Shown one piece after another: positions 43,342 through 53,107 of a DNA stretch of 64,000 nucleotides. Each line of letters begins with the position of its first letter. Within the stretch, counting starts at the first letter, position 1. This DNA comes from Legionella_A sp963772805. GTDB taxonomy: Bacteria > Pseudomonadota > Gammaproteobacteria > Legionellales > Legionellaceae. The DNA lies in the NCBI GenBank assembly GCA_963772805.1, contig CAVYYU010000005.1, positions 310,001-374,000 of the forward strand, in the 5' to 3' direction. The notes beneath the pieces are model-generated. The model was not told the DNA's origin. It saw nothing but the letters and a program-made list of their open reading frames with translations, and did no database searches. The position numbers and the translations under genes were made by a program.

Positions 43342-44155
43342 GGTCTGTTTTTGCCAGTGAGGTTTTAGGAGTAACTTTAGTGTCCGCTTTAGTCAATTGC
43401 GGTGTATTGGCGGTCTCTTCCTCATCGATGTAATCTGCCGCGCCTTCGTCATCAACGTACAAAGAACCACTATCCTCGGCTTGCTCGCCAGTAATGAGGA
43501 AATTACGGCGTTGCAGGTAGGCATCGCGAATGAAAGTGTATTTATCCATTGACTCATCAATAATTTGCTCAGTCTCGAGCATCTGTGTGCGTAAATCAAG
43601 GTAGCGTAAAGCCAATAATGGATACAGAACTTTATCCGAGCGAATATAGGGATAGGGCGTAAACAGCGCATAATCAAACATCATCCCCATGCCGTCACGG
43701 TAGGTGCTGGGCCCCAAGAAAGGGATGACCAGATAAGGCGAATGTTTATCACCCCATTTGGCAAACGTTAAGCCTAAATCATTGTAATGGGGCGGCATAT
43801 TGAACTTAGCCGCGACGTCGAATATACCCGCGATGCCTAAGGTTGTGTTGATGCAGAAACGTCCAGTGTCCTTGATAGCCTGATTGAAGTCGGCCTGTAA
43901 TAAATCATTGGCAACGGTGGGTATCATGTCGACGTTGTTATAAGCGTTATTAATGCCTTTACGTATTGGCGCGGGAACCACGGCTTTATAAAATTTTGCA
44001 GGTGGTTTCAGCATGGTGGCATCAAATGCCATATTGAATTTATGAATTTCGCGATTAATCGGCTCATATGGGTCAGCCGGATTAGTCCCTTTGGTGACAC
44101 AGGCGGATAACAGGAGCGTACTTGCGGTGGCTGCACATTTAAGGATTAAACGCAT
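43313..44155 (-). CDS. mlaA: Phospholipid-binding lipoprotein MlaA
   Basis: This 280-residue lipoprotein has a lipobox Leu-Ser-Ala-Cys (residues 16-19). The MlaA/VacJ core is visible in DPYEPINREIHKFN, GINNAYNNVDMIPTVANDLLQ, GIFDVAAKFNMPPHYNDLGLTFAKWG and PFLGPSTYRDG. MlaA removes misplaced phospholipid from the outer leaflet of the outer membrane. The C-terminal tail (about 225-280) is acidic then Thr/Lys-rich and longer than in E. coli. It is followed by trmL. Confidence 0.95.
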   Translation of the reverse strand: MRLILKCAATASTLLLSACVTKGTNPADPYEPINREIHKFNMAFDATMLKPPAKFYKAVVPAPIRKGINNAYNNVDMIPTVANDLLQADFNQAIKDTGRFCINTTLGIAGIFDVAAKFNMPPHYNDLGLTFAKWGDKHSPYLVIPFLGPSTYRDGMGMMFDYALFTPYPYIRSDKVLYPLLALRYLDLRTQMLETEQIIDESMDKYTFIRDAYLQRRNFLITGEQAEDSGSLYVDDEGAADYIDEEETANTPQLTKADTKVTPKTSLAKTDHVAHRSPSA

Positions 44156-44249
44156 GATTATTCGATTCTTATTAGAGCGAAAACCAATCTTACACTAGAT
44201 CACTGGGGTTGAAAACGGCCTTAATTATTTAATAGGAGTTATACACATA

Positions 44250-44283
44250 TTTTTCCCTTCTCCAATAAAGGAGAAGGGAAAAA
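44250..44283 (-). terminator. Strong bidirectional-looking terminator
   Basis: TTTTTCCCTTCTCC (44250-44263), a 6-base loop and GGAGAAGGGAAAAA (44270-44283) form a perfect 14-bp hairpin with A and T runs. It lies just past the stop of the iminopeptidase homologue on its strand. Confidence 0.85.
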
Positions 44284-44289
44284 TACACC

Positions 44290-45249
44290 TCAACCCACTT
44301 CCGGTTCTTGCCGCGATATCTCAATGCTCGCCTCAATTAAAGCATCAATAATCCCCGCTTCACGATCCGAATGACCTGCGTCACGCACAATGCGTAAATT
44401 TGATGCCGGCAGTGCCTGATGCAATGACCAAGCGCCTGCTAATGGGCAAACCATGTCGTATCGGCCATGCACAAGGTAGGAGGGGATGTGGCGGATTTTA
44501 TGGGTGTTATCGAGGATTTGATTGTCTTCGATGAAATAATGGTGATTTACGTAATACGACTCCAGTGTAGCCAAGCCTAAAGCAAAATGCAGATCACTGT
44601 ATTGATCGATTACATTGACATGTGGCTGTAAACTGCTGCAATGGGCTTGCCATGCCGCCCAGTTTTTAGCTGCCGCCATGCGTGCCAGTTCATTCGTTCC
44701 TTGCAGGCATTTGCTATAATAAAGAGGAATATCATCGCGCTCTTCAGGTGGTATAGCCGCGATAAATTCCTGCCAGTAGTCAGGGTAAATATGGTTGGCG
44801 CCGTTTTTGTAAAACCAGTCAATGTCTTGTTTTCGTCCTAAATAAATTTGATGCAACATCAATGCGGTGACTTGTTGTGGGTAGAGTTGCGCATACAACA
44901 GCGCAAGTAATGATCCCCAGCCACCGCCAAATAACACAAACGCATCAAGTTTCAGGTAGGCACGTACGGCGTCAATATCATCCAGCAAGTCCTGTGTACG
45001 GTTATGCTGAAGTTCCGTATGAGGAGTGGAACGCCCGCACCCACGTTGATCAAATATAATGATGCGATAACGTTGTGGATCAAAAAAGCGCCGCAAATGC
45101 GTATCGCCTCCCGCCCCGGGTCCTGGATGCAGGACGATAACGGGCAACCCATCAGGATTGCCTGTTTCTTCAACGTATAACACATGAGGTTTGCCAACCG
45201 GCAACTCATGACTCAGATAGGGTTTTATTGCAGGATAGAGTGTGTGCAT
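44290..45249 (-). CDS. pip: Proline iminopeptidase homologue lacking the nucleophilic Ser
   Basis: This 319-residue alpha/beta-hydrolase matches Pip in length and sequence (DQRGCGRSTPHTELQHNRTQDLLDD region, ALMLHQIYLGR). Pip removes N-terminal proline. Two active-site motifs are altered: GGSWG, where Ser is the nucleophile, is G108-G-G110-W-G, and HGGPG is H41-P-G-P-G. The codon at 44920-44922 (GGC on the coding strand) is one change away from AGC. The Asp and His of the triad remain (LVHGRYDMVCPL and DAGHSDRE). The product may be a pseudo-enzyme or use another nucleophile. Confidence 0.85.
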   Translation of the reverse strand: MHTLYPAIKPYLSHELPVGKPHVLYVEETGNPDGLPVIVLHPGPGAGGDTHLRRFFDPQRYRIIIFDQRGCGRSTPHTELQHNRTQDLLDDIDAVRAYLKLDAFVLFGGGWGSLLALLYAQLYPQQVTALMLHQIYLGRKQDIDWFYKNGANHIYPDYWQEFIAAIPPEERDDIPLYYSKCLQGTNELARMAAAKNWAAWQAHCSSLQPHVNVIDQYSDLHFALGLATLESYYVNHHYFIEDNQILDNTHKIRHIPSYLVHGRYDMVCPLAGAWSLHQALPASNLRIVRDAGHSDREAGIIDALIEASIEISRQEPEVG

Positions 45250-45423
45250 AAATACTCAGGTATTTTTATTCTCTATCTTATACGAGAGTAAGCCGTGTTG
45301 GCAAAATATTGTATTACACATATCTAAATGGTCCGTTATCAGTAAGCGTTTAGGAAAATAATTACTGTACTTCAGCGCTAGATTTACGATAATGCACGCA
45401 TTGAACTTTATGTGGAATGATTA

Positions 45424-47610
45424 ATGGCTAGTGCACCTTGGTTGGAAGGGCTCAATGAACGGCAGCGCAGCGCGGTGACAGCACCTTTAGGCAACACGCT
45501 GGTATTGGCGGGTGCTGGTAGTGGCAAGACCCGTGTTTTGGTGAGTCGCATCGCATGGTTGATTGATGCAGAGCACATTTCGCCGCATGCTATTTTGGCC
45601 GTTACGTTTACCAATAAAGCCGCGGGTGAGATGAAGGCGCGTTTGAGCAGCCTGCTGTCTTGTCCAGTGCAAGGTTTATGGGTTGGGACGTTCCATGGTT
45701 TGTGCCATCGACTTTTGCGTCGTCATTATCAAGAGGCGAGACTGCCAGAGCAATTTCATATTCTTGATGGTGACGATCAGGCGCGTGTGATTAAACGCGC
45801 AATCACAGCCCTTAATCTGGATACGGAACAGTGGCCGGTTAAGCAGGCGCAATCTTTTATTAATGGCAAAAAAGATGAGGGTGTGCGACCGCAGCATATC
45901 AATACGCTGCAATATGGACCGACTCGTACACTGGTTCAGATTTATCAAGCCTATGAACAAGCTTGTCAAACCGCAGGGGTGATTGATTTTGCGGAGCTTC
46001 TGCTGCGTTGTCATGAACTGTTGCGTGATAATGCACAACTGCTTAGCCATTACCAGCAACGTTTTAGCGCTATTTTAGTCGATGAATTCCAGGATACCAA
46101 TACCATCCAATACGCCTGGATTCGTTTGCTCGCAGGTGAGCACGCGGCGGTGATGGCGGTTGGTGATGATGATCAGTCAATTTATGGTTGGCGTGGGGCG
46201 AAAATAGAAAATATTCAGCGTTTTTCTCGCGATTTCCCTAAAACAGAATTGATTCGTCTCGAGCAGAATTATCGTTCTACCTCCACTATCCTTGATGCCG
46301 CAAATGCCTTGATTACCCATAACCAGTCGCGCATGGGTAAAGATCTATGGACTTCAGGCCAGGCGGGCGAAAAAATCGTTGTTTACAGTGCTTTTAATGA
46401 ATTGGAAGAGGCGCGTTTTGTTAGTGAGCGCATTGCCATGGAAATTAATCGTGGTCGTCGTGCTGATGAGATTGCGATTTTATATCGTTCAAATGCCCAG
46501 TCACGGGTGTTGGAAGAATCCTTGCTGCGCGCAGGAATTGCTTACCGAATTTATGGTGGCGTACGCTTTTTTGAGCGTGCTGAAGTAAAAGATACATTGG
46601 CGTATTTACGCTTAATTGCCAATCCCGATGATGATACAGCCTTTGACCGTGTTGTTAATTTTCCAACGCGAGGCATTGGTGAAAAAACGCTGGATGATCT
46701 GCGTCTGCTTGCTAAGGCTGAGCAAATATCGTTATGGCAAGCAGCGGTGAAAGTGCTTGCTGCGAATCAACTGCCAGCGCGCGCTGCGAGCGCGTTATCC
46801 AAATTTATAACGCTTATGGAAGACCTGCAGTCACAGTCAGCCAGTATTGAGCTAGATGAGCAGATTAGCACTGTGATTCTTACCAGTGGTTTGCAAGCGC
46901 ATTTCGCCAAGCTAAAAGGGGATAAATCAGAATCAAAACTCGATAACTTGCAAGAATTAGTTAACGCTGCCAAACAATTCCGCTACGAGCAAGACGAGGA
47001 AAATAATTTACCCCTGCTGGTTGCATTTTTAGCGCATGCGTCATTGGAGGCGGGTGACATGCAGGCGGAAGAGCATGAGTACTATGTTCATATGATGACC
47101 TTGCACGCAGCAAAAGGACTTGAGTTTCCGGTGGTATTTTTGGTCGGCATGGAAGAAGGATTATTTCCAGGCAAACAATCGTTGGAAGATCCGGCACGCT
47201 TAGAAGAAGAGCGCAGGCTTTGCTATGTTGGCATGACGCGGGCAATGGAAAAGTTGGTGATGAGTTATGCTGAAGTCCGTCGTTTATATGGGCGTGAGGA
47301 ATATCATCGGCCCTCACGATTTCTCAGGGAGTTGCCTGAGGAATTGGTGGATGAGGTGCGTCCCAAAGCAAAATTCCAGGCACCTGCGCAGAGACAATCA
47401 TTCAATTCAATGCATTCGGCAGCACAAGAGGCTGGTTTGAAACTGGGTCAATCAGTCAGTCATGCTAAATTTGGGCAGGGTGTGGTGTTGGCCGTTGAGG
47501 GCAGCGGCGCACATACGCGCGTTCAGGTTAAGTTTGCCGATGACGGCAGTAAATGGTTGGTGTTGGCTTATGCTAATTTGACGATTTTGGATGGTTGTTT
47601 GAATCAATAG
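45424..47610 (+). CDS. uvrD: DNA helicase II UvrD
   Basis: This 728-residue SF1 helicase has motif I LAGAGSGKTRVLVSRI, motif Ia VTFTNKAAGEMK, motif II LVDEFQDTN, motif III GDDDQSIYGWRGA, motif IV RLEQNYRST, motif V VHMMTLHAAKGLEFPVVF and motif VI YVGMTRAMEKL. It unwinds DNA in nucleotide excision and mismatch repair. The C-terminal Tudor-like end (SVSHAKFGQGVVLAVEGSG) is present. Its length is that of UvrD rather than Rep or PcrA. Confidence 0.97.
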   Translation: MASAPWLEGLNERQRSAVTAPLGNTLVLAGAGSGKTRVLVSRIAWLIDAEHISPHAILAVTFTNKAAGEMKARLSSLLSCPVQGLWVGTFHGLCHRLLRRHYQEARLPEQFHILDGDDQARVIKRAITALNLDTEQWPVKQAQSFINGKKDEGVRPQHINTLQYGPTRTLVQIYQAYEQACQTAGVIDFAELLLRCHELLRDNAQLLSHYQQRFSAILVDEFQDTNTIQYAWIRLLAGEHAAVMAVGDDDQSIYGWRGAKIENIQRFSRDFPKTELIRLEQNYRSTSTILDAANALITHNQSRMGKDLWTSGQAGEKIVVYSAFNELEEARFVSERIAMEINRGRRADEIAILYRSNAQSRVLEESLLRAGIAYRIYGGVRFFERAEVKDTLAYLRLIANPDDDTAFDRVVNFPTRGIGEKTLDDLRLLAKAEQISLWQAAVKVLAANQLPARAASALSKFITLMEDLQSQSASIELDEQISTVILTSGLQAHFAKLKGDKSESKLDNLQELVNAAKQFRYEQDEENNLPLLVAFLAHASLEAGDMQAEEHEYYVHMMTLHAAKGLEFPVVFLVGMEEGLFPGKQSLEDPARLEEERRLCYVGMTRAMEKLVMSYAEVRRLYGREEYHRPSRFLRELPEELVDEVRPKAKFQAPAQRQSFNSMHSAAQEAGLKLGQSVSHAKFGQGVVLAVEGSGAHTRVQVKFADDGSKWLVLAYANLTILDGCLNQ

Positions 47611-47699
47611 ATTCCAAGCGATACAGCGGGCTTGAATTTACTGCAAGCTGATGCTAGGGTTCGTGGGTTCAGGAATTAACTTAAACTAAGGGGAATGTT

Positions 47700-48476
47700 G
47701 TGAAATTAACAAGTTTATTAACAGCAGGGGCGCTGGCAGCAACTATTACATCACCAATGGCAATGGCTGCAGATACTGCTATGTCACCAGAACAAACAAA
47801 ACAAGTCGAACAAGTTGTGCATGATTACCTGGTGAATAACCCTGAAGTACTGATGGAAGCTTCACAGGCACTGCAGCGCAAACAACAACAAAGCATGCAG
47901 GAACAAGCTAAAGCATCTATTTCACAAAATGCTGATCAACTATTTAATGAAAAATTAGCCGTTAACGGCAACGCCAAAGGTGGTGTTACCTTGGTTGAAT
48001 TTTTTGATTACCAATGTATTCATTGCAAAAAAATGAGTCCTGTAGTGGGTGCGTTAGTAAAGAAAGACGCGAATCTGCGTGTGATTTACAAAGAATTCCC
48101 AATTTTTGGCAAAGGCTCAGAGACAGCATCTCAAGCAGCATTGGCTGCAGCGATGCAGGGTAAATACATGCAATTGCATGATGCATTACTCAGTACTGAC
48201 AAGCGTTTAGACGATGCAGTGGTGATGGATATTGCCAAATCAGTTGGTTTGGACATGACAAAACTGAAAACAGACATGAACAGCAAGACAGTAACGGACG
48301 CACTGGCCGCAAATCGTGCGCTTGCAGAAAAAATGCATTTGCAGGGAACACCGGCATTTATTGTTGCGGCAACACCTGCGGGTCAATTGAAAGCTGATAG
48401 CGATCCTGCGTTTATTCCTGGTGCTGCCAGTGAAGAAGTGCTGCAAGGTTTAATTACTACAGCGGCAGGCAAGTAA
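47700..48476 (+). CDS. com1: DsbA-family thiol oxidoreductase, Com1-like
   Basis: This 258-residue exported protein starts at GTG 47700 (AGGGGA upstream). It has a signal peptide (MKLTSLLTAGALAATITSPMAMA), a helical DUF-like N-part (VVHDYLVNNPEVLMEASQAL) and a DsbA-type thioredoxin domain with CIHC active site (EFFDYQCIHCKKM). The combination is that of Com1, the 27-kDa Coxiella surface antigen, and its Legionella relatives. It acts on disulfides in the periplasm or outer membrane. Confidence 0.93.
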   Translation: MKLTSLLTAGALAATITSPMAMAADTAMSPEQTKQVEQVVHDYLVNNPEVLMEASQALQRKQQQSMQEQAKASISQNADQLFNEKLAVNGNAKGGVTLVEFFDYQCIHCKKMSPVVGALVKKDANLRVIYKEFPIFGKGSETASQAALAAAMQGKYMQLHDALLSTDKRLDDAVVMDIAKSVGLDMTKLKTDMNSKTVTDALAANRALAEKMHLQGTPAFIVAATPAGQLKADSDPAFIPGAASEEVLQGLITTAAGK

Positions 48477-48492
48477 GCAGTCAGAATAAATA

Positions 48493-48612
48493 CCCCCTTT
48501 AAAGGGGGCACAAGCAATACCCCCCTTTGTAAAGGGGGGGCGGGGGGATTTCTTCGGCGCCAAAGATTAACTGCAAAGTTACCCGTTAATTTTAGCATCC
48601 GAAAATCCCCTC
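48493..48612. repeat. Nested G/C-tract hairpins (palindromic repeat block)
   Basis: A perfect 16-bp palindrome of C5T3A3G5 (48493-48508) and a second hairpin, C6T3-GT-A3G6 (48520-48539), stand in a row. GGGGATTT (48544-48551) and AAATCCCC (48603-48610) enclose the next 50 bases. The block probably derives from a short palindromic repeat family and may also terminate com1 transcripts. Confidence 0.6.
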
Positions 48613-48720
48613 TCGCCCCACTTAATAAAGGCGGAGATAATACGATTGTTCCAGCTGCTCCTTTTAAAAAAGAGAGGAATGGCTCAAGCCATTAAAATTC
48701 ATAGCTAATTCGAGATGTAC

Positions 48721-49617
48721 ATGACAAAACCTACCACATTCCAGGACATTATTTTAACTTTGCAACAGTTTTGGGCGGCACAAGGCTGCTTGATACTGCA
48801 ACCCTTGGATATGGAAGTCGGCGCCGGCACTTTTCATCCGGCAACATTTTTACGCGCTATCGGCCCTGAACCTTGGTATGCGGCTTATGTGCAGCCCTCA
48901 AGACGCCCAACGGATGGCCGTTATGGAGAAAACCCGAATAGGGGTCAACACTATTATCAATTTCAGGTGGTACTAAAGCCATCACCTTTGGATATCCAGG
49001 AAAAATACCTCGATTCAATTCGTGCACTGGGCATTGATCCACTGACCGATGACATTCGCTTTGTCGAAGATAATTGGGAATCGCCTACCCTTGGTGCTTG
49101 GGGGTTGGGTTGGGAGGTATGGCAAAACGGTATGGAAGTATCGCAATTCACTTATTTTCAACAAGTTGGAGGCCTGCCTTGCAAACCGGTTACTGGCGAG
49201 CTGACCTACGGTCTTGAACGTTTGGCGATGTCTATCCTGGGTGTCGACAATATGTTTGCGATGCCGTGGTGCAAAACGGCGCAGGGCACGGTGACTTATG
49301 GCGATGTGTTCCATCAAAATGAAGTGGAAATGTCGGCTTACAATTTTGAACATGCCAACGTAGCCGCGCTATTTAGCCAATTTGATTACTATGAAACGGA
49401 AGCGCAAAAACTGATTGAGTTGCAACTGCCCCTGCCGGCGTATGAGATGGTGCTGAAGGCATCGCATGCATTTAATTTGCTGGATGCCCGTCATGCTATT
49501 TCGGTGACCGAGCGCCAACGGTATATTTTACGCGTCAGGCAATTATCCTCGGCTGTAGCACGAGCTTATTACCAGGCGCGCGAGGCGCTTGGTTTCCCAA
49601 TGCAAAAAGGTGTGTGA
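48721..49617 (+). CDS. glyQ: Glycyl-tRNA synthetase alpha subunit
   Basis: This 298-residue protein begins MTKPTTFQDIILTLQQFWAA at ATG 48721; an in-frame ATG at 48715 is too close to its GAG to be used efficiently. It has GCLILQPLDMEVGAGTFHPATF, the class II synthetase core and LGLEVWQNGMEVSQ-type sequences. It pairs with GlyS to form the alpha2beta2 enzyme. Its stop overlaps the glyS start. Confidence 0.97.
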   Translation: MTKPTTFQDIILTLQQFWAAQGCLILQPLDMEVGAGTFHPATFLRAIGPEPWYAAYVQPSRRPTDGRYGENPNRGQHYYQFQVVLKPSPLDIQEKYLDSIRALGIDPLTDDIRFVEDNWESPTLGAWGLGWEVWQNGMEVSQFTYFQQVGGLPCKPVTGELTYGLERLAMSILGVDNMFAMPWCKTAQGTVTYGDVFHQNEVEMSAYNFEHANVAALFSQFDYYETEAQKLIELQLPLPAYEMVLKASHAFNLLDARHAISVTERQRYILRVRQLSSAVARAYYQAREALGFPMQKGV

Positions 49618-51701
49618 TGGCGAACGATTTTTTATTTGAACTAGGTACAGAAGAGTTGCCTTCAGGTGCTGTTTGGCCGCTGGCTGATGAATTGGCGCGG
49701 AAGTTGAGTGCAAGTCTGGTCAAAGCCAACGTGGAGCATGGAAAAGTAGTTCCTTATGCAACACCAAGACGATTGGCGGTGTTAATTCACGATGTGCAAA
49801 CTGTGCAAGCGAATCAAACCATATCACGCCGCGGCCCGGCAATTGCCGTTGCTATGGATACGAGCGGACAGCCAAGTCCTGCGTTGCTTGGTTTTGCTAA
49901 ATCCTGTGGGGTGGGGGTTGCTGACCTGACGACGGTCAAAACCGATAAAGGCGAATGGTGGGCTTATGAGGCGGTGATGCCGGGTGCTAATACCCGTGAG
50001 TTGTTGCCGGCCATGGTTAACGACGCAGTAGCCAGCTTAACGATTCCCAAACCAATGCGTTGGGGCAGTGGGGATACTGAGTTTGCGCGTCCAGTGCATT
50101 GGGCTGTTTTATTGTTCGGTACCGATGAGGTAAAAGCCGATGTATTAGGTGTGACCGCAGGTCGTCAAAGTTTCGGTCATCGCTTTCATCATCCGCAAGC
50201 ACTGGATATCACATCGCCCGCGCACTACACGGCCGCATTAAAAGAAGCTTATGTTATTGCCGATTTTTCTGAACGTCGCAAGTTGATTGTTGCACAAGTG
50301 CAACAATTGGCGGCTGATCGCGGCTTTCAGGCGGTGATGCCTGAATCGTTAGTGGATGAAGTCACCTCTATTGTTGAATGGCCGCGGGCGTTACTTGCCA
50401 ATTTTGAGCGTGAATTTTTGGATGTGCCTTCCGAGGCACTGATTGCGGCGATGCAATCACATCAAAAATCGTTTGCGCTGCACGATAAACAAGGAAAATT
50501 ACTGCCCCACTTTATTACGGTTGCCAATATTGACAGCACTAATCCGCAGCAAGTTATTGTTGGTAATGAAAAAGTGATGCGTGCCCGTTTGAGTGATGCC
50601 GCATTTTTTTATCACCAGGATAAAAAACGCTCATTAGGAGATTATGCGGCGGGCACTGCAAACGTGGTGTTTCAGGCGCGCTTGGGCAGCCTGCAGGATA
50701 AAGTCAATCGTTTGCAAGCTCTGATGGATAGTCTGACGCATCCTTTGCAATTGGACGGTAAACAGGCACAGCGCGCTGCTCAATTAAGCAAGTGCGATCT
50801 GATGACTGGCATGGTCGGTGAATTTCCTGAGTTACAGGGGTTAATGGGTAGCTATTATGCGCGCCATGATGGTGAAGATGAGGCCGTCGCTCAGTCGCTA
50901 AATGAGCAGTATATGCCACGATTTGCTGCCGATGAATTACCTCAGTCTAATCTCGGACTAGCGCTGTCGCTGGTTGATAGGCTTGATACGCTGGTGGGTA
51001 ATTTCGCCCACGGTCAAAAACCTACTGGTGTAAAAGATCCGTTTAAATTACGCCGCCACGCACTCGCTGTTGCACGTTTATTAATGACGACTCCTGCAGA
51101 GCTTAATTTATCGATGTTGATCAGGCAGACATTGCAGATCTATGGTGACACATTAAAGACAATTGACGATCCGACACTGGAATTGCAGACGTTTATTCTG
51201 GAGCGCATGCAATCGTATTATCAAGGTCAAGGGATAGCCGCCGAGCTTGTGCATGCCGTGCGTGCACGCCAGGATGACTGGCTTTTTGACACCGATAAAC
51301 GGATTAAAGCGTTGCTTGATTTTATTACTATGCCCGAAGCAAATAGCCTTTCTGCAGCCTGTAAACGGGTTAATAATTTGCTACAACACGCGCGCTGGTC
51401 AGCGGAAAATACTACAGTTGAGGTGAATTTACTGCAAGAGCCTGCTGAGAAGGCGCTGTTTGAAAATCTGCAAACTGTGGAACAGCGTGTCTCGCCGCTT
51501 TATAGCGCAGGTAATTACAGTAAAATTTTGAGTCAATTAGCCAGCTTGCGCCGTCCCGTTGATGACTTTTTTGACAACGTGATGGTCATGGTTGATGAGA
51601 CGGCTATTAAAGAAAACCGGTTGGGTTTGTTGGCTCGTTTGCAAAGTGTGCTCTGTGGCGTTGCTGATATTTCGTTGCTCAGCATTGCTACGAGCCAATA
51701 G
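49617..51701 (+). CDS. glyS: Glycyl-tRNA synthetase beta subunit
   Basis: ATG 49617 overlaps the glyQ stop (TGATG); a GTG one codon upstream is the alternative. The 694-residue protein begins MANDFLFELGTEELPSGAV and contains HQKSFALHDKQGKLLPHFITVANI and DKVNRLQALMDS. It ends with the DALR anticodon-binding domain. It completes the tetrameric glycyl-tRNA synthetase typical of most Proteobacteria. Confidence 0.97.
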   Translation: MANDFLFELGTEELPSGAVWPLADELARKLSASLVKANVEHGKVVPYATPRRLAVLIHDVQTVQANQTISRRGPAIAVAMDTSGQPSPALLGFAKSCGVGVADLTTVKTDKGEWWAYEAVMPGANTRELLPAMVNDAVASLTIPKPMRWGSGDTEFARPVHWAVLLFGTDEVKADVLGVTAGRQSFGHRFHHPQALDITSPAHYTAALKEAYVIADFSERRKLIVAQVQQLAADRGFQAVMPESLVDEVTSIVEWPRALLANFEREFLDVPSEALIAAMQSHQKSFALHDKQGKLLPHFITVANIDSTNPQQVIVGNEKVMRARLSDAAFFYHQDKKRSLGDYAAGTANVVFQARLGSLQDKVNRLQALMDSLTHPLQLDGKQAQRAAQLSKCDLMTGMVGEFPELQGLMGSYYARHDGEDEAVAQSLNEQYMPRFAADELPQSNLGLALSLVDRLDTLVGNFAHGQKPTGVKDPFKLRRHALAVARLLMTTPAELNLSMLIRQTLQIYGDTLKTIDDPTLELQTFILERMQSYYQGQGIAAELVHAVRARQDDWLFDTDKRIKALLDFITMPEANSLSAACKRVNNLLQHARWSAENTTVEVNLLQEPAEKALFENLQTVEQRVSPLYSAGNYSKILSQLASLRRPVDDFFDNVMVMVDETAIKENRLGLLARLQSVLCGVADISLLSIATSQ

Positions 51702-51716
51702 GTTGCGTGCTTGCTG

Positions 51717-52424
51717 ATGGATAATACCCTTACTGTAGGTTTTGCCGCGGATGCGTTGTACGAACGTGCAAAAGCACTCGCTGAGCAACTCCATGCGGAT
51801 CTTGGCAATGAGCGCTTGCCTCGTTTGTCGCTAACTGCGGATAAGCTCGTGCTGCTCACGGAAGAATTTGCGCCGTTATTTGTCGATTTCAGCCGTGAAC
51901 TATGGCAAAAGCGGCGCGATGCAGGAAAAAAACAAGGGTTGGTGCGTGCCTGTAAACCTGGTAACGGTCTGCGTATTATCGATGCGACTGCTGGCTGGGG
52001 CAGGGATTCGGCGGTGCTTGCCAGTTTTGGTGCACAAGTGCTGATGTTGGAACGCAGCCCGCTGATGGCAGCGTTAATCGCTGACGCGCTAGTGCGTTTG
52101 GGCTCACAATCATCGTTAAGTCTGCTTTGTACGGATGCCAGGCACTATTTGCACGGTTTGTCTGTAGAAGAATACCCCGATGTGATTTATATCGACCCCA
52201 TGCATCCGCTGCGACAAAAATCGGCCTTGGTGAAGAAGGACATGCAAGTGCTGCAGGCATTACTGGGCGCTGATCAAGATGCGCAGGAGTTGTTGCAAGT
52301 GGCGATTGAGCGCACGCGCCAGCGTGTAGTGGTTAAATGGCCGCAACGGCTAGCGCCGTTAGTGAAGCCTGATAGGAGTATTGAGGGTAAAACGGTGCGG
52401 TTTGATATTTATACTTTGCGATAA
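51717..52424 (+). CDS. rsmJ: 16S rRNA m2G1516 methyltransferase RsmJ
   Basis: ATG 51717 is the likely start; TTG 51711 opens the frame two codons earlier. The 235-residue SAM-dependent enzyme has the motif I region IIDATAGWGRDSAVLASFGA and the catalytic-type motif VIYIDPMHPLRQKSALVKKDM of RsmJ. It methylates the 30S decoding-site region. It lies 15 bases beyond glyS and is probably in the same operon. Confidence 0.94.
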   Translation: MDNTLTVGFAADALYERAKALAEQLHADLGNERLPRLSLTADKLVLLTEEFAPLFVDFSRELWQKRRDAGKKQGLVRACKPGNGLRIIDATAGWGRDSAVLASFGAQVLMLERSPLMAALIADALVRLGSQSSLSLLCTDARHYLHGLSVEEYPDVIYIDPMHPLRQKSALVKKDMQVLQALLGADQDAQELLQVAIERTRQRVVVKWPQRLAPLVKPDRSIEGKTVRFDIYTLR

Positions 52425-52463
52425 TGATTTCTTCGTTTCACGGTGATTAAGCCCGGGAATTTT

Positions 52464-52493
52464 TATACCTCAGCCCGAATGGATCGAGGTATA
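52464..52493. terminator. Hairpin downstream of rsmJ
   Basis: TATACCTC (52464-52471) pairs with GAGGTATA (52486-52493). T-rich bases flank it. It is a likely end for rsmJ or the convergent small gene, but the T run is short. Confidence 0.45.
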
Positions 52494-52546
52494 TTTGACT
52501 CAAAATCCCTTATTAAATGGCCGTGAAGTGGAGAAGGGATTTATGC

Positions 52547-52714
52547 TCAATATTCACTTAGTTCTTCACGCAGACGCCGTTCTTCATTTATATCCTCAAT
52601 GCGTCTTCTTCTTTCCAATTTATTGCTAGCACTCGAATTACTGCTTTTTTTATCCCGAGTGTCGCCATTGTCATTAACAGATGCTTCAGATTCTTTAAAC
52701 CGTGCGGCGGTCAT
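52547..52714 (-). CDS. Small PA3496-like protein
   Basis: ATG 52714 with AAGGAG seven bases upstream opens a 55-residue frame: MTAARFKESEASVNDNGD..., ending NKLERRRRIEDINEERRLREEL and SEY. The C-terminal ERRRRIED...EE(R/K)RLR(E/K)EL pattern is the hallmark of the PA3496 family of small conserved gammaproteobacterial proteins, implicated in envelope integrity. The N-terminal half is disordered, rich in Ser, Asp and Asn. The start and binding site are strong; the function is unknown. Confidence 0.8.
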   Translation of the reverse strand: MTAARFKESEASVNDNGDTRDKKSSNSSASNKLERRRRIEDINEERRLREELSEY

Positions 52715-52942
52715 GACCATTCTCCTTATGTATTCGCTATCTCGTCTTGATTCCTTAACGAGAGCTTGTTGACAAGCATTAAACAGCTAACATGAAGAAA
52801 ATAGCAGAAATCGTGGCTAAGTGACAGTGGAATTTTTTGAGCAGAATCGGCAGGTAATTAATTTTTTCCCAGAGCCGCTAGTAGTGTTTCTATTTAGGTT
52901 TGACCTGTGAGCTTGTATAAAATGTTCATTGTTTATTCGTAC

Positions 52943-53036
52943 TGTAGGTTGGTGCTGAGCGATAAGCGAAGCCCAACAAGGGCGCTTCCCGTGCCGCGAT
53001 TGTTGGGCTTCGCTTATCGCTCAGCACCAACCTACA
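52943..53036. repeat. Dispersed palindromic repeat, copy 1
   Basis: A 37-bp arm beginning TGTAGGTTGGTGCTGAGCG (52943-52979) and its exact complement (53000-53036) flank a 20-base loop. A second copy of the same family lies at 59483-59572. It does not look like a terminator; it is a mobile or REP-like palindrome. Confidence 0.9.
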
Positions 53037-53107
53037 ACAACCTGTCAAAATCAAATAGAAACGCTACTTGCATGAATCTTGCATCTGGATATTTTGAACA
53101 AGCCTGG

